Assembly: GCA_963830495.1 (NCBI GenBank)
Contig: CAWHMS010000001.1
Span: 821,335-885,334, forward strand
Origin: CAWHMS01 sp963830495
Lineage (GTDB): Bacteria > Actinomycetota > Actinomycetes > Propionibacteriales > Nocardioidaceae
DNA length: 64,000 nucleotides
Direction of reading: 5' to 3'
Notes under the pieces: model-generated
The model's database searches: none
Told to the model about the DNA's origin: nothing
The model's input: the letters and a program-made list of their open reading frames with translations, nothing else
Position numbers and translations under genes: made by a program
In this document: piece after piece, positions 26,547-36,911 of the stretch
Numbering within the stretch: position 1 is the first letter of the stretch
Layout: every line of letters begins with the position of its first letter

Positions 26547-26550
<4 letters not shown>
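24772..26550 (-). CDS. aspS: Aspartyl-tRNA synthetase
   Basis: 592 aa, the bacterial-type length. An N-terminal OB domain (MIRTHEAGGLRAADVG, TLAGWVARRRDHGGVAFIDLRD) binds the anticodon. The class II core shows motif 2 [20 protein letters not shown], the bacterial GAD insertion domain (about residues 300-410), and motif 3 GIAFGWDRICALLAGADSIRD. Many actinobacteria lack AsnRS and use a non-discriminating AspRS with GatCAB; that cannot be judged here. It starts 4 bases inside the hisS end. Confidence 0.97.
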
Positions 26551-27916
<1,366 letters not shown>

Positions 27917-27920
<4 letters not shown>

Positions 27921-28615
27921 GGGCGGGGAGTGCCTTCGGGGATCAGGTCGGCCAGGAACGGGTTGGTGGCGCGCTCGCGGCCGATCGTGGTCTGGGGTCC
28001 GTGACCGGGGAGCACGACGATGGCGTCGTCCATGGGCAGGATCGTCCGGGCCAGGCTCCGCATCATCGTCGGGTGGTCGCCTCCCGGAAGGTCGGTGCGC
28101 CCGATGCTGCCAGCGAAGAGCAGGTCACCGGAGAACAACACCTCAGGCACTTCCTCGGGACCGGCGTACGGCGTACGGAACGTGATCGACCCGGGGGTGT
28201 GACCGGGCGCGTGGTCGACCGTGAGCGAGAGCCCGGCAATGGTCAGGAGGTCGCCATCGGTCACCTCGGACACGGTGTCGGGCTCCCGGAAGGCGTAGTC
28301 GCCGCCGAGCAGCATCGCCGCCGACTCCGTCGAGATGCCCGCCATCGGGTCGGTCAGCAGGTGCCGGTCGTCGGGGTGGATGTAAGCGGCCGCGTCGTAG
28401 GCGCCGGCGACCGGCTGCACGCAGAACATGTGGTCGACATGGCCGTGCGTGACCAGGACGGCCGCCGGGCGGAGCCGATGCTCGCGCACCACCTCCGCCA
28501 CGCCCGGGGAGGCGTCCATGCCTGGGTCGATGACGACGCACTCCTCCCCCGGAGCGGGGGCGACGACGTAGCAATTGGTGGCCCAGGGGCCGGCCGGGAA
28601 CGCAGCGATCAGCAC
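27917..28615 (-). CDS. MBL-fold metallo-hydrolase (glyoxalase II-like)
   Basis: 232 aa. It begins MLIAAFPAGPWATNCYVVAP, and the metal-binding motif is VTHGHVDHMFCVQPV near residue 59. Further ligands are in DHAPGHTPGSIT, LFSGDLLFAGSIGRTDLPGG and VLPGHGPQTTIGRE. This form sits upstream of hisS in many actinobacteria and is annotated as a glyoxalase II-type thioesterase; substrate unproven. It is the first gene of the hisS-aspS unit and divergent from the plus-strand gene at 28758. Confidence 0.9.
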
Positions 28616-28757
28616 TCCGGAAGCCTATCGAGAGGCTCGGTGCCACCCCGACGCCACATATCGGTCACGATCTCTAGCCCATGCGTGACCGGACCGATCC
28701 GCCTCCTAGACTGTCCAACCGGTTGGGACGCCGTCGGGGCGGGACGCGGAGGTCTGT

Positions 28758-29117
28758 GTGGTAGCAAACAAGCGGCGTCGACGGGAGCTGGCGCGCGCCA
28801 AATGGCAGCGGCAGCAGGAGCGTCGGCAGGAGCACGTCCAGCGGACCCGCCGCATCCAGCTCGTCGTCGGCACGATCGTCGGCCTGGTCGCGGCGGCAGC
28901 CCTTGTCTGGGTGGTCGTCTGGGTCGTGCAGCAGGAGGACGAGCGCACGCCCTCCGAGGTGACCCCCACCGGCGACCGTCCGTCGTTCATCTCCCCGCCG
29001 CCGGAGACGGATACCCCGAGCAGCCCGAACCCGACGACACGCAGCTCAGGCACCGATGAGCCGCCCACCACGACGGCGCCGAGCCGCACCGCCGGCACCG
29101 CCTCGATCTCGGAGTAG
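28758..29117 (+). CDS. Small single-pass membrane protein with basic N-terminus
   Basis: 119 aa from a GTG with GGAGG 5 bases upstream. The first 35 residues are strongly basic (NKRRRRELARAKWQRQQERR), then comes one TM helix (LVVGTIVGLVAAAALVWVVVWVV) and a Pro/Ser/Thr-rich tail of about 60 residues. The basic start plus TM helix closely resembles the N-terminus of the cyclophilin-type peptidyl-prolyl isomerase found at this locus (next to rel and hisS) in other actinobacteria. No cyclophilin domain follows here. It may be a truncated relic or a distinct small protein. It ends 5 bases before the DUF349 gene. Confidence 0.7.
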   Translation: MVANKRRRRELARAKWQRQQERRQEHVQRTRRIQLVVGTIVGLVAAAALVWVVVWVVQQEDERTPSEVTPTGDRPSFISPPPETDTPSSPNPTTRSSGTDEPPTTTAPSRTAGTASISE

Positions 29118-29122
29118 CAACC

Positions 29123-30655
29123 ATGACCGAGCAGCAGGGACCGCCTCCCGACGTCGACCCGCGGACGTCCGAGCCGACCGCACAGCCGGCAGCCGCCGAG
29201 GGTGACCAGACGCCCGCTGCGGCACCTGCCCCGGCGTCCGAACCCGCCGCGGGATCCACCGGGACACCCTCACCTGAGCCTGAGGCCCCGCCGACGCCCC
29301 TGCCCCCGCCTGAACCCCCGCCCTCACCCGAGCCCGCTTCGACTCCCACGCCCCCGCCCTCGCGAGCTCCCATGCCCGGACCTGCACCGGGACCCGCCCG
29401 AGCGACCGAGCCGGCTGAGGATTCTGACGCCGAGCGGTTCGGACGGGTCGCGGCCGATGGCACCGTCTTCGTCCGCACCAGCTCCGGCGAGCGAGTCGTC
29501 GGGCAGTGGCCGCAAGGAGATCCGGCCGCCGCGCTCGCGTTCTACCGCAAGCGGTACGACGGGCTGGCGCTGGAGGTCGACCTGCTCGAGCAGCGCATCA
29601 AGGCCGGCAGCCTCTCCCCCGAGGACGCGAAGCAGACCGTCGCCAAGGTCCGCGCCACCGTCGTCGAGGCGCAGGCGGTCGGCGACCTGGACCAGCTCGC
29701 CGCACGGCTCGACGCGCTCACGCCGCTCATCGAGGAGCGTCGGCAGGCCCGCCGGGCCGAACGCGCGGCACGTACTGCGGAGGCGAAGACGGCGAAGGCG
29801 GAGATCGCCGACGAGGCCGAGCGCATCGCGCAGGGCAACGACTGGCGCGGCGGCGCCAACAAGCTGCGCGACCTGTTGACCCGGTGGAAGGCGCTGCCGC
29901 GGATCGACAAGGCGAGCGACGACGCGCTGTGGCACCGCTTCTCGTCCGCGCGTACGTCGTACACCCGTCGCCGCAAGCAGCACTTCGCCGACCTCAACGA
30001 GCAGCGCGATGCTGCCCGAGTGGTCAAGGAGAAGCTGGTCGTCGAGGCCGAGGCGCTCGCCGACTCGACCGACTGGGGCGCCACCGCCCGCGACTACCGA
30101 GACCTCATGCAGCAGTGGAAGGCGGCTGGTCCCGCGCCGAAGGAGGTCGATGACGCGCTCTGGCGCCGCTTCCGGGCGGCTCAGGACACCTTCTTCGGCG
30201 CCCGCGACGCGGCCAACGCCATGATCGACCAGGAGTACTCCGCCAACGCGGAGGTCAAGCGCGGCATCCTCACTGAAGCCGAGGCACTGCTCCCGATCAC
30301 GAACGCCCGGGCCACCCGCGAGGCTTTCCGAGGCCTGGCCGAGCGATGGGAGAAAGCCGGCAAGGTGCCGCGAAACGACATGAAGGAGCTCGAAGGCAGG
30401 TTCCGCAAGGTCGAGCAGGCGGTGCGAGGTGCTGAGGACGAGCAGTGGCGGCGCACCAATCCGGAGGCCCGCGCCCGGGCACAGGACACCGTGAGCCAGC
30501 TGGAGGCGGCGCTAGCCTCCCTGCAGGCCGATCTCGCCTCCGCCCAGCAGTCGGGCGACAGCCGAAGGGCAAGCCAGATCGAGTCCGACATCGCCGCCCG
30601 CACGATGTGGCTCGAAGGAGCGCGCAGCGCCCTCACCGACTTCTCCCCCGACTGA
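29123..30655 (+). CDS. DUF349 domain-containing protein
   Basis: 510 aa. Residues 1-100 are low-complexity Pro/Ala/Glu with several polyproline runs. From FGRVAADGTVFVRTSSGERVVGQWPQG onward there are four or so helical DUF349 repeats; each has a W-K/R core, e.g. LLTRWKALPRIDKASDDALWHRF, DLMQQWKAAGPAPKEVDDALWRRF and GLAERWEKAGKVPRNDMKELEGRF. DUF349 proteins are coiled-coil-rich and of unclear function. The gene converges on rel, and the tandem repeat array begins 2 bases after its stop. Confidence 0.88.
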   Translation: MTEQQGPPPDVDPRTSEPTAQPAAAEGDQTPAAAPAPASEPAAGSTGTPSPEPEAPPTPLPPPEPPPSPEPASTPTPPPSRAPMPGPAPGPARATEPAEDSDAERFGRVAADGTVFVRTSSGERVVGQWPQGDPAAALAFYRKRYDGLALEVDLLEQRIKAGSLSPEDAKQTVAKVRATVVEAQAVGDLDQLAARLDALTPLIEERRQARRAERAARTAEAKTAKAEIADEAERIAQGNDWRGGANKLRDLLTRWKALPRIDKASDDALWHRFSSARTSYTRRRKQHFADLNEQRDAARVVKEKLVVEAEALADSTDWGATARDYRDLMQQWKAAGPAPKEVDDALWRRFRAAQDTFFGARDAANAMIDQEYSANAEVKRGILTEAEALLPITNARATREAFRGLAERWEKAGKVPRNDMKELEGRFRKVEQAVRGAEDEQWRRTNPEARARAQDTVSQLEAALASLQADLASAQQSGDSRRASQIESDIAARTMWLEGARSALTDFSPD

Positions 30656-30656
30656 T

Positions 30657-30741
30657 CCCCCTCTCCCCGCCGAGGGGTCCCCTTTTCCCGCCGAGGGGTC
30701 CCCTTTCCCCCGCGAGAGGTCACCTTTCTCCGCCGGCGGCC
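30657..30741 (+). repeat. Tandem repeat array A: four 21-22 bp units downstream of the DUF349 gene
   Basis: Units at 30657-30678, 30679-30699, 30700-30720 and 30721-30741 share the core GCCGAGGGGTCCCCTTTTCC, with decay toward the last unit. It starts immediately after the DUF349 stop. Within a unit CCCC and GGGG can pair as a small hairpin. It is the same family, in the same orientation, as the array at 37507-37660. Confidence 0.85.
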
Positions 30742-30782
30742 AATGCTTCACCGGCCAGATCAAGGACCGACCCATGCTCGGC

Positions 30783-30877
30783 GAAGAAAACTGGCCCCTG
30801 ATCGGGAAGAGCTGGCACCTCGGTGGGAACAGCTGGCCCCTCGGCGGGGAAAGCTGGCCCCTCGGCGAGAGGAGCTA
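30783..30877 (-). repeat. Tandem repeat array A-prime: inverted units running into the rel stop codon
   Basis: Four clear 21-bp units (30783-30803, 30804-30824, 30825-30845, 30846-30866) plus a diverged fifth that includes the rel stop codon. On the minus strand each reads about GCCGAGGGGCCAGCTNTTCC. Relative to array A they are inverted, with a 41-base unique spacer between, so the region could fold as one long imperfect stem in either transcript. The 21-base period keeps a heptapeptide-repeat frame open, but I see no gene in it. Confidence 0.85.
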
Positions 30878-33208
30878 CTGGGTGATGCGATAGGCGTCGA
30901 AGACGCCTTCGACGGTGCGCACCGCCTTGAGGACGTGCCCGAGGTGAGTCGGGTCGGCCATCTCGAACGTGAACCGGCTCTTCGCGATCCGGTCGCGGGT
31001 GGTGACGACCGACGCCGACAGGATGTTGACGTGGACGTCGGAGAGCACCCGGGTGATGTCGCTGAGCAGCCGAGCCCGGTCGAGAGCCTCGACCTGGATC
31101 GCGACGAGGAACATCGACTGCGACGTCGGCGCCCACTCCACCTCGACGATGCGACCCGGTTGCGCCGACAGGCTCTTGACGTTGGTGCAGTCGCCGCGAT
31201 GCACCGAGACCCCCGACCCGCGGGTGACGAAGCCGATGATGTCGTCGCCGGGCACCGGCGTACAGCATCGAGCCAGCTTGACCAGTACGTCGGAGAGCCC
31301 CTTGACGATGACGCCTGCATCTCCTCGAGGGGACTTCTTGACCCGCTCGCGCTCGCTCGTGATGGTGACCGTCTCGGCGGCCTCGTCGGCCGCAGCCTCC
31401 TCACCGCCGAACAGGTCGAGGATGCGGCGTACGACGGCCTGCGCGGTCGTGTTGCCCTCGCCGACCGCGGCGTACAGCGCCGTCACGTCGGCGATCTTGA
31501 GGTCGGACGCCACGAGGGACAAGTTCTCGTGCGTGAGCATCCGCTGCAGCGGCAGGCCTTCTCGCCGCATCAGCCGGACGATGGCCTCCTTGCCGCGCTC
31601 GATCGCCTCCTCGCGGCGCTCCTTCGTGAAGAACTGCTTGATCTTGTTCCGAGCCCGTGCGCTCTTGACGAAGGTCAGCCAGTCCCGACTCGGGCCGGCG
31701 TTCTGCGCCTTCGACGTGAAGACCTCGACGACGTCGCCGTTGTCCAGCGTCGACTCCAGCGGCACCAGCCGGCCGTTGACCCGGGCGCCGATGCAGCGGT
31801 GTCCGACCTCGGTGTGGATCGTGTAGGCAAAGTCGACCGGGGTCGCGCCGGTCGGGAGGGCGATCACCTCGCCGCGTGGTGTGAAGACGTAGACCTCGGT
31901 CGAGTTGATCTCGAAGCGCAGCGACTCCAGGAACTCGCCGGGGTCCTGCGTCTCCTTCTGCCAGTCGACAAGTTGCCGGACCCACGCCATGTCGGCGTCG
32001 GCGTCGGCAGACCCCGCGAGCGTGCGGTCGGTGTCGACACCGCTGCGGCTGTCCTCCTTGTACTTCCAGTGCGCTGCGACACCGTAGTCGGCCCGTCGGT
32101 GCATCGCGAAGGTGCGGATCTGCAGCTCCACCGGCCGGCCACCGGGCCCGATCACGCTCGTGTGCAGCGACTGGTACATGTTGAACTTCGGCATCGCGAT
32201 GAAGTCCTTGAAGCGCCCCGGGACGGGATTCCAGCGGGCGTGCAGCACACCGAGCACGGCGTAGCAGTCGCGGAGGGACTCGGTGAGCACCCGGATGCCG
32301 ACGAGGTCGTAGATGTCGGCGAAGTCGCGGCCGCGCACGATCATCTTCTGGTAGATCGAGTAGTAGTGCTTCGGGCGCCCGGTCACCGTCGCCTTGATCT
32401 TGGCGGTGCGCAGGTCGGACTGGACCTGGTCGATGACGGTCGAGAGGAACTCATCACGCGCCGGCGCGCGCTCGGCCACCAGACGCACGATCTCGTCGTA
32501 CACCTTGGGGTGCAGCGTCGCGAAGGCGAGGTCCTCCAGCTCCCACTTGACCGTGTTCATGCCGAGCCGGTGGGCCAGCGGCGCGTAGATCTCCAGCGTC
32601 TCGGTCGCCACCCGCTCCTGCTTCTCGGGCCGGAGGTAGCGCAGCGTGCGCATGTTGTGCAGCCGGTCGGCGAGCTTGATCACGAGCACGCGGATGTCGC
32701 GGCTCATGGCGACGATCATCTTGCGGATCGTCTCGGTCTGGGCGGCGGCGCCGTACTTGACCTTGTCGAGCTTGGTGACGCCGTCGACGAGCTGGGCGAT
32801 CTCGTCGCCGTAGTCGGCTGCGACCTGCTCCAGCGTGTACGACGTGTCCTCCACCGTGTCGTGCAGCAGTGCGGCGCACAGGGTCGGTGGCGTCATACCG
32901 AGCTCGGCCAGGATCGTCGTCACGGCCAGCGGGTGCGTGATGTAGGGGTCGCCGCTGCGCCGCGTCTGCCCCTCGTGGTACTGCTCGGCCGTGCGGTAGG
33001 CCTTCTCGACCAACGAGAGGTCGGCCTTGGGATGGGTGTTGCGGACGACCCGGAAGAGCGGCTCCAGCACCGGGTCGGTCGTCGATGTCCGTCCGATTCG
33101 AGCCAGCCGCGTGCGCATGCGGGAGGCAGACGACGAGGTCGAGGAAGCGGGCGCCGCGGGCGCAACCGGCTCCTCGTCGGTCGTCGACGTCAAGACATCG
33201 TCAGCCAC
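30875..33208 (-). CDS. rel: Bifunctional (p)ppGpp synthetase/hydrolase Rel
   Basis: 777 aa. The N-terminal HD hydrolase domain has HPLAVTTILAELGM and LLHDTVEDTSYT (about residues 75-125). The synthetase domain carries YSIYQKM and the RxKD motif GRFKDFIAMPKFNMYQSLHT, the form found in bifunctional Mn-dependent enzymes. A TGS domain (EVYVFTPRGEVIALPTG) and a C-terminal ACT domain (FLVAIQVEALDRARLLSDIT) follow. It governs the stringent response on ribosomes. The gene lies 68 bases downstream of apt, the usual actinobacterial order secD-secF-apt-rel. Confidence 0.97.
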   Translation of the reverse strand: MADDVLTSTTDEEPVAPAAPASSTSSSASRMRTRLARIGRTSTTDPVLEPLFRVVRNTHPKADLSLVEKAYRTAEQYHEGQTRRSGDPYITHPLAVTTILAELGMTPPTLCAALLHDTVEDTSYTLEQVAADYGDEIAQLVDGVTKLDKVKYGAAAQTETIRKMIVAMSRDIRVLVIKLADRLHNMRTLRYLRPEKQERVATETLEIYAPLAHRLGMNTVKWELEDLAFATLHPKVYDEIVRLVAERAPARDEFLSTVIDQVQSDLRTAKIKATVTGRPKHYYSIYQKMIVRGRDFADIYDLVGIRVLTESLRDCYAVLGVLHARWNPVPGRFKDFIAMPKFNMYQSLHTSVIGPGGRPVELQIRTFAMHRRADYGVAAHWKYKEDSRSGVDTDRTLAGSADADADMAWVRQLVDWQKETQDPGEFLESLRFEINSTEVYVFTPRGEVIALPTGATPVDFAYTIHTEVGHRCIGARVNGRLVPLESTLDNGDVVEVFTSKAQNAGPSRDWLTFVKSARARNKIKQFFTKERREEAIERGKEAIVRLMRREGLPLQRMLTHENLSLVASDLKIADVTALYAAVGEGNTTAQAVVRRILDLFGGEEAAADEAAETVTITSERERVKKSPRGDAGVIVKGLSDVLVKLARCCTPVPGDDIIGFVTRGSGVSVHRGDCTNVKSLSAQPGRIVEVEWAPTSQSMFLVAIQVEALDRARLLSDITRVLSDVHVNILSASVVTTRDRIAKSRFTFEMADPTHLGHVLKAVRTVEGVFDAYRITQ

Positions 33209-33276
33209 TCACACTCCACAACCCTGCGCTGCTACCGAGCCCCCGGCCTGCCCCGGGAAAGGTTCAGTCTACGGGG

Positions 33277-33840
33277 TCATACGGTGAGCAACGACCCCAC
33301 GCGCAGGCCGGCCAGGCGGTTCCGCCCGCTCAGGAAGCCGAGCTCGATCAGCACGCTGACGGCCGAGACGGTGGCGCGCGCCTCGCGGACGAGCGCCACG
33401 GTCGCCTCGACGGTGCCCCCTGTCGCCAGTACGTCGTCGACCACGAGCACCCTGTCGCCGGGCTCCAGCGCGTCGGTGTGCATCTCCACCGTGGCGCTGC
33501 CGTACTCCAGGTCATAGGTCCGCCGGTACGTCGCTCGGGGCAGCTTGCCGGCCTTGCGGACGGGCACGAAGCCGGCGCCGAGCTGGAGCGCCACCGGCGC
33601 GGCCAAGATGAAGCCACGCGCCTCGATGCCGACGACCTTGTCGACCACCACGGCTCCAGTGTCGTCGCGGCCGGCTCCGGCCAACCAACCCACCACCTGG
33701 GTAAGGCCCTCGTGGTCGGCCAGCAGCGGCGAGATGTCCTTGAAGACGACTCCCGGCTCAGGGAAGTCCGGGACGTCGAGAACCAGCCGGCCCAGGAGTG
33801 CGTCGACCGCGCCGGAGCCCGGGTCCACCGGCCGCGTCAT
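33277..33840 (-). CDS. apt: Adenine phosphoribosyltransferase
   Basis: 187 aa. The sequence LVLDVPDFPEPGVVFKDISPLLAD near the start and the PRPP motif RVLVVDDVLATGGTVEATV (split about residues 137-155) are diagnostic. VVGIEARGFILAAPVA is the conserved hood segment. It salvages adenine to AMP. The start ATG overlaps the secF stop by one base (TGATG). Confidence 0.96.
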   Translation of the reverse strand: MTRPVDPGSGAVDALLGRLVLDVPDFPEPGVVFKDISPLLADHEGLTQVVGWLAGAGRDDTGAVVVDKVVGIEARGFILAAPVALQLGAGFVPVRKAGKLPRATYRRTYDLEYGSATVEMHTDALEPGDRVLVVDDVLATGGTVEATVALVREARATVSAVSVLIELGFLSGRNRLAGLRVGSLLTV

Positions 33841-35033
33841 CAGCGCGAGCGCTTCGACCGGGACTGCCGCTGCGGCTGCGCCCGCTTGGCCGCCGTCGAG
33901 CTCATCGGCCGTGACCGCGGCCGTTGCCGCGCCTTGGCCGGCGACGATGGCGACGTCGAGGTCGTCGCGGGTGCAGGACTCGACTCGTCCGGGGCTTCCT
34001 CGTCGTCAGCAGTGGGCTCCGACTCGGCGGGCACGGTCACCCGACCGGCCTCCCGCGCCTGGGCGGCGCGTCGCGAGTGCACCCGGCGGGCCTGTTCCTG
34101 GATCGCCGGTTCGCGCTCCTTGAGCTGCACCACCAGCGGGGTGGCGATGAAGATCGAGGAGTAGGCGCCGGCCGCCATACCCACGAAGAGCGCCAATGCG
34201 AGGTCCTTCAGCGGGCCGGTGCCGAGCTGGAACACCCCGACGTACAAGATCGCGCCGACCGGAATCAGCGCCGCCACCGACGTGTTGATCGAGCGCACCA
34301 AGGTCTGGTTGACGGCGAGGTTGGCGCGCTCGGCGTACGTCGCCCGGGTCGAGGTGAGGATGCCGCGGGTGTTCTCCCGCACCTTGTCGAAGACCACCAC
34401 GGTGTCGTAGAGCGAGAAGCCGAGGATGGTCAGCAAGCCGGTCACGGTCGCCGGCGTCACCTCGAACCCGCTGAGCGAGTAGACGCCCACGGTGATGAGT
34501 ACGTCGTGCGCCAGGGCCACGATCGCCGCGAGCGACATCTTCCACTCGCGGAAGTAGGCCCAGATGAAAAGCACCACCAGCACGAGGAAGACGATCAGCC
34601 CGGTGACCGCCTTCTCGGCGATGGACTGACCCCAGCTCGGGCCGATCGTCGACTCGCTGACCTCGGTCGCGCCGGCCTCCTGCAGCGCGTCACTGACCCG
34701 GATGGTCTCGTCGGTCGTGAGCGGCTCGGTGGTGACGCGGATCGCCTCGGTGCCCGACGACACCACGACCGGGTTGGCCGCTTCTTCGATCTCGGTGTCG
34801 ACGACCGCATCGGTGAACTCCTCGATCTTGTCGCCGGGGCTGTCGACCTGAGCGATGAACTCGTTGCCGCCGCGGAACTCGATCCCGAAGTTGAGCTGCT
34901 TGAACGACAGTGACGCGATGCAGACGAGCAGGATCACCAGCGACGCGAAGTACCAGCGGTTGCGCTTGCCGACGAAGTCGATCGACACCTTGCCTGAGTA
35001 GAGCGCCTGTCCGATCTCACCGATCCGTGACAT
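33840..35033 (-). CDS. secF: Protein-export membrane protein SecF
   Basis: 397 aa from the ATG at 35033, overlapping the secD stop (TGATG). Six TM helices, starting with WYFASLVILLVCIASLSF. FGIEFRGGNEF is the SecF D2-type motif. ALAHDVLITVGVYSLSGFEVTPA and the conserved LGFSLYDTVVVFDKVREN occur in helices 4-5. The C-terminal tail of about 90 residues is basic and Ser/Thr/Pro-rich (ends QPQRQSRSKRSR) and cytoplasmic. With SecD it uses the proton motive force to pull translocating proteins. Confidence 0.96.
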   Translation of the reverse strand: MSRIGEIGQALYSGKVSIDFVGKRNRWYFASLVILLVCIASLSFKQLNFGIEFRGGNEFIAQVDSPGDKIEEFTDAVVDTEIEEAANPVVVSSGTEAIRVTTEPLTTDETIRVSDALQEAGATEVSESTIGPSWGQSIAEKAVTGLIVFLVLVVLFIWAYFREWKMSLAAIVALAHDVLITVGVYSLSGFEVTPATVTGLLTILGFSLYDTVVVFDKVRENTRGILTSTRATYAERANLAVNQTLVRSINTSVAALIPVGAILYVGVFQLGTGPLKDLALALFVGMAAGAYSSIFIATPLVVQLKEREPAIQEQARRVHSRRAAQAREAGRVTVPAESEPTADDEEAPDESSPAPATTSTSPSSPAKARQRPRSRPMSSTAAKRAQPQRQSRSKRSR

Positions 35034-36910
35034 CAGGCCTCCCCTCCCAACGGGCGGGCCGGTCGCTTGCGCGGCGGCATCCCGAGGTGGGCGCGGTCCA
35101 GGCCGGAGAGCTTGTGACCCCGACCGAAGAAGGTTGTCCGGGCCAGCAGCGTGACCAACGGCTTGGTGAAGAAGAACACCACGAAGACGTCGATCACCGT
35201 CGTCAGGCCGAGCGCGAAGGCGAAGCCCTTGACCACGCCGATCGCGAAGATGAAGAGCACCACGGCAGCGAGCAAGGACACCGCGTCGGCGGCGAGGATC
35301 GTCGCCCTGGCTCGCTGCCAACCTGTCTCGACACCGGTCCGCAGCGTCTTGCCTTCACGCACCTCGTCGCGAAGCCGCTCGAAGTAGACGATGAACGAGT
35401 CGGCGGTGATGCCCACCGCAACGATGAGTCCGGCGATGCCCGGCAGCGTGAGCGTGAAGTTGTAGGCCTCGCCGAGCAGCAACACACAGGCGTAGGCGAT
35501 CAGGCCCGCGATGATCAGCGACGCCACCACGACCAGACCCAGCGCCCGGTAGTAGATCATGCAGTAGATCATCACCAGGACCAGGCCGATGATGCCGGCG
35601 GCGATGCCGGCCTGGAGCTGGTTGCTCGCGAGCTGCGGGCCTTCGGTGCTGACCCCTTGCGTGACGAAGGTCAGCGGCAGGGCGCCGTACTTGAGGGAGG
35701 TGGCGAGGCTGGAGGCCTCGTCTTGGGTGAACGGGTTCTGCGAGCCACCGGAGATCTCGGCCTGGCCGCCGGTGATGGGCTGGTCGTTGGTCGGCGCGGA
35801 GAGCACCATCCCGTCGAGCACGATCGCGAGCTGGCGCTGGGTGCCAGCGATCCGCGTCGTGACCTCACCGAACTGGTCGGCGCCCTGGTCGTTGAACTCG
35901 ACGTTGACGACGTAGTTGACGCCGTTCTGCGGGATGCCGGAGCTGGCGTCACTCACGTCGGTGCCCTCGACCATCGCGGGCCCGAGCAGGTAGCGGTTGC
36001 CGTCCTCGTCGCAGGCGAGCAGCGGCTGGCTGGGCAGGTCCCGTTGCGGCTCGGCGGGTACGCCGTCGGCGTCACACTGGAAAGACTGCAGCTTCACCTG
36101 CCACTCCGCCGGCGGGTTGGCCGTCCAGGTGTACGGGTCGTCGATCTGCTCGAGGTCCGGCGGGAGCAGCTCGGTCGGTGCCCCGGTCGTGGGACCCGCC
36201 GGCTCCTCGTCGCCGCCTGGGGAGTCGCCGCCTGGCGAGGGAGAAGGGGTGTCGTCGCCGGCGGTCGGGGTCGGCGAATCGTCGGCCGGTGTCGTGGTCT
36301 CGTCGGTGGTCAGCCACCCAGCGGCGGCGCGGTTCTTCGACGGGCCGGGTGACAGCTCCGGGCCTTCGGTCTCGCTGCCGTCGTTGCCGTTGCCGCCGCC
36401 TTCGGTGCCGGCGGTGCCTTCGGTGCCGCCGGGGGTCTGGTCGCCACCGCCCGGGCTGGGCGACTGTGTCGCATCCGGACCGGACGGATTCGCCGGCGAC
36501 GTGGGGGTGCCCGTGGTGGGCTGCTGGGTGCCGTCAGGAGGCAGCGACAGCGCCACCAGTCGGAACCGCAGCTGGGCGGTCGAGCCGATCGTGCGGACCA
36601 GCTCCTCGTTCTCCTGGCCAGGCACCTCGACGATGATGATGTCGTCGCCCTGCGTCGTGACGGTGGCTTCGGCGACACCCGCGCCGTTGACCCGGTTGCT
36701 GATGATCCCGACGGCCTCGTCGAGCTTGTCCTGGGTGATCGACTCGCCGCCCTGGGCGCGAGCCTGCAACGTGATCCTGGTGCCGCCCTGCAGGTCAAGA
36801 CCCAGCTTCGGCTTCCAGTTGCCCAGTGCCGCCGCAGCGGCGTACAGCAGCGCGACGACGATCAGGAAGACGACGAGGGTGCGCCAAGGCCTTGAGATCG
36901 TGGTCGCCAC
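35033..36910 (-). CDS. secD: Protein translocase subunit SecD, with long disordered insert
   Basis: 625 aa from a GTG at 36910, preceded by GAGGAG 9 bases away and one base after the yajC stop. First TM helix LVVFLIVVALLYAAAAAL, then the periplasmic motif PKLGLDLQGGTRITL. The P1 region (about residues 125-270) is interrupted by a Pro/Thr/Ser/Gly/Glu-rich disordered insert of over 110 residues. The second half contains the usual domain (GEVTTRIAGTQRQLAIVLDG) and helices with GIAGLIVAVGITADSFIVYFER. It forms the SecDF complex. Confidence 0.95.
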   Translation of the reverse strand: MATTISRPWRTLVVFLIVVALLYAAAAALGNWKPKLGLDLQGGTRITLQARAQGGESITQDKLDEAVGIISNRVNGAGVAEATVTTQGDDIIIVEVPGQENEELVRTIGSTAQLRFRLVALSLPPDGTQQPTTGTPTSPANPSGPDATQSPSPGGGDQTPGGTEGTAGTEGGGNGNDGSETEGPELSPGPSKNRAAAGWLTTDETTTPADDSPTPTAGDDTPSPSPGGDSPGGDEEPAGPTTGAPTELLPPDLEQIDDPYTWTANPPAEWQVKLQSFQCDADGVPAEPQRDLPSQPLLACDEDGNRYLLGPAMVEGTDVSDASSGIPQNGVNYVVNVEFNDQGADQFGEVTTRIAGTQRQLAIVLDGMVLSAPTNDQPITGGQAEISGGSQNPFTQDEASSLATSLKYGALPLTFVTQGVSTEGPQLASNQLQAGIAAGIIGLVLVMIYCMIYYRALGLVVVASLIIAGLIAYACVLLLGEAYNFTLTLPGIAGLIVAVGITADSFIVYFERLRDEVREGKTLRTGVETGWQRARATILAADAVSLLAAVVLFIFAIGVVKGFAFALGLTTVIDVFVVFFFTKPLVTLLARTTFFGRGHKLSGLDRAHLGMPPRKRPARPLGGEA

Positions 36911-36911
36911 G

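Noticed and set aside
30743..33517. Long plus-strand frame of 924 codons
   Set aside because: It is antisense to rel, an unmistakable gene, and results from GC-rich codon bias.
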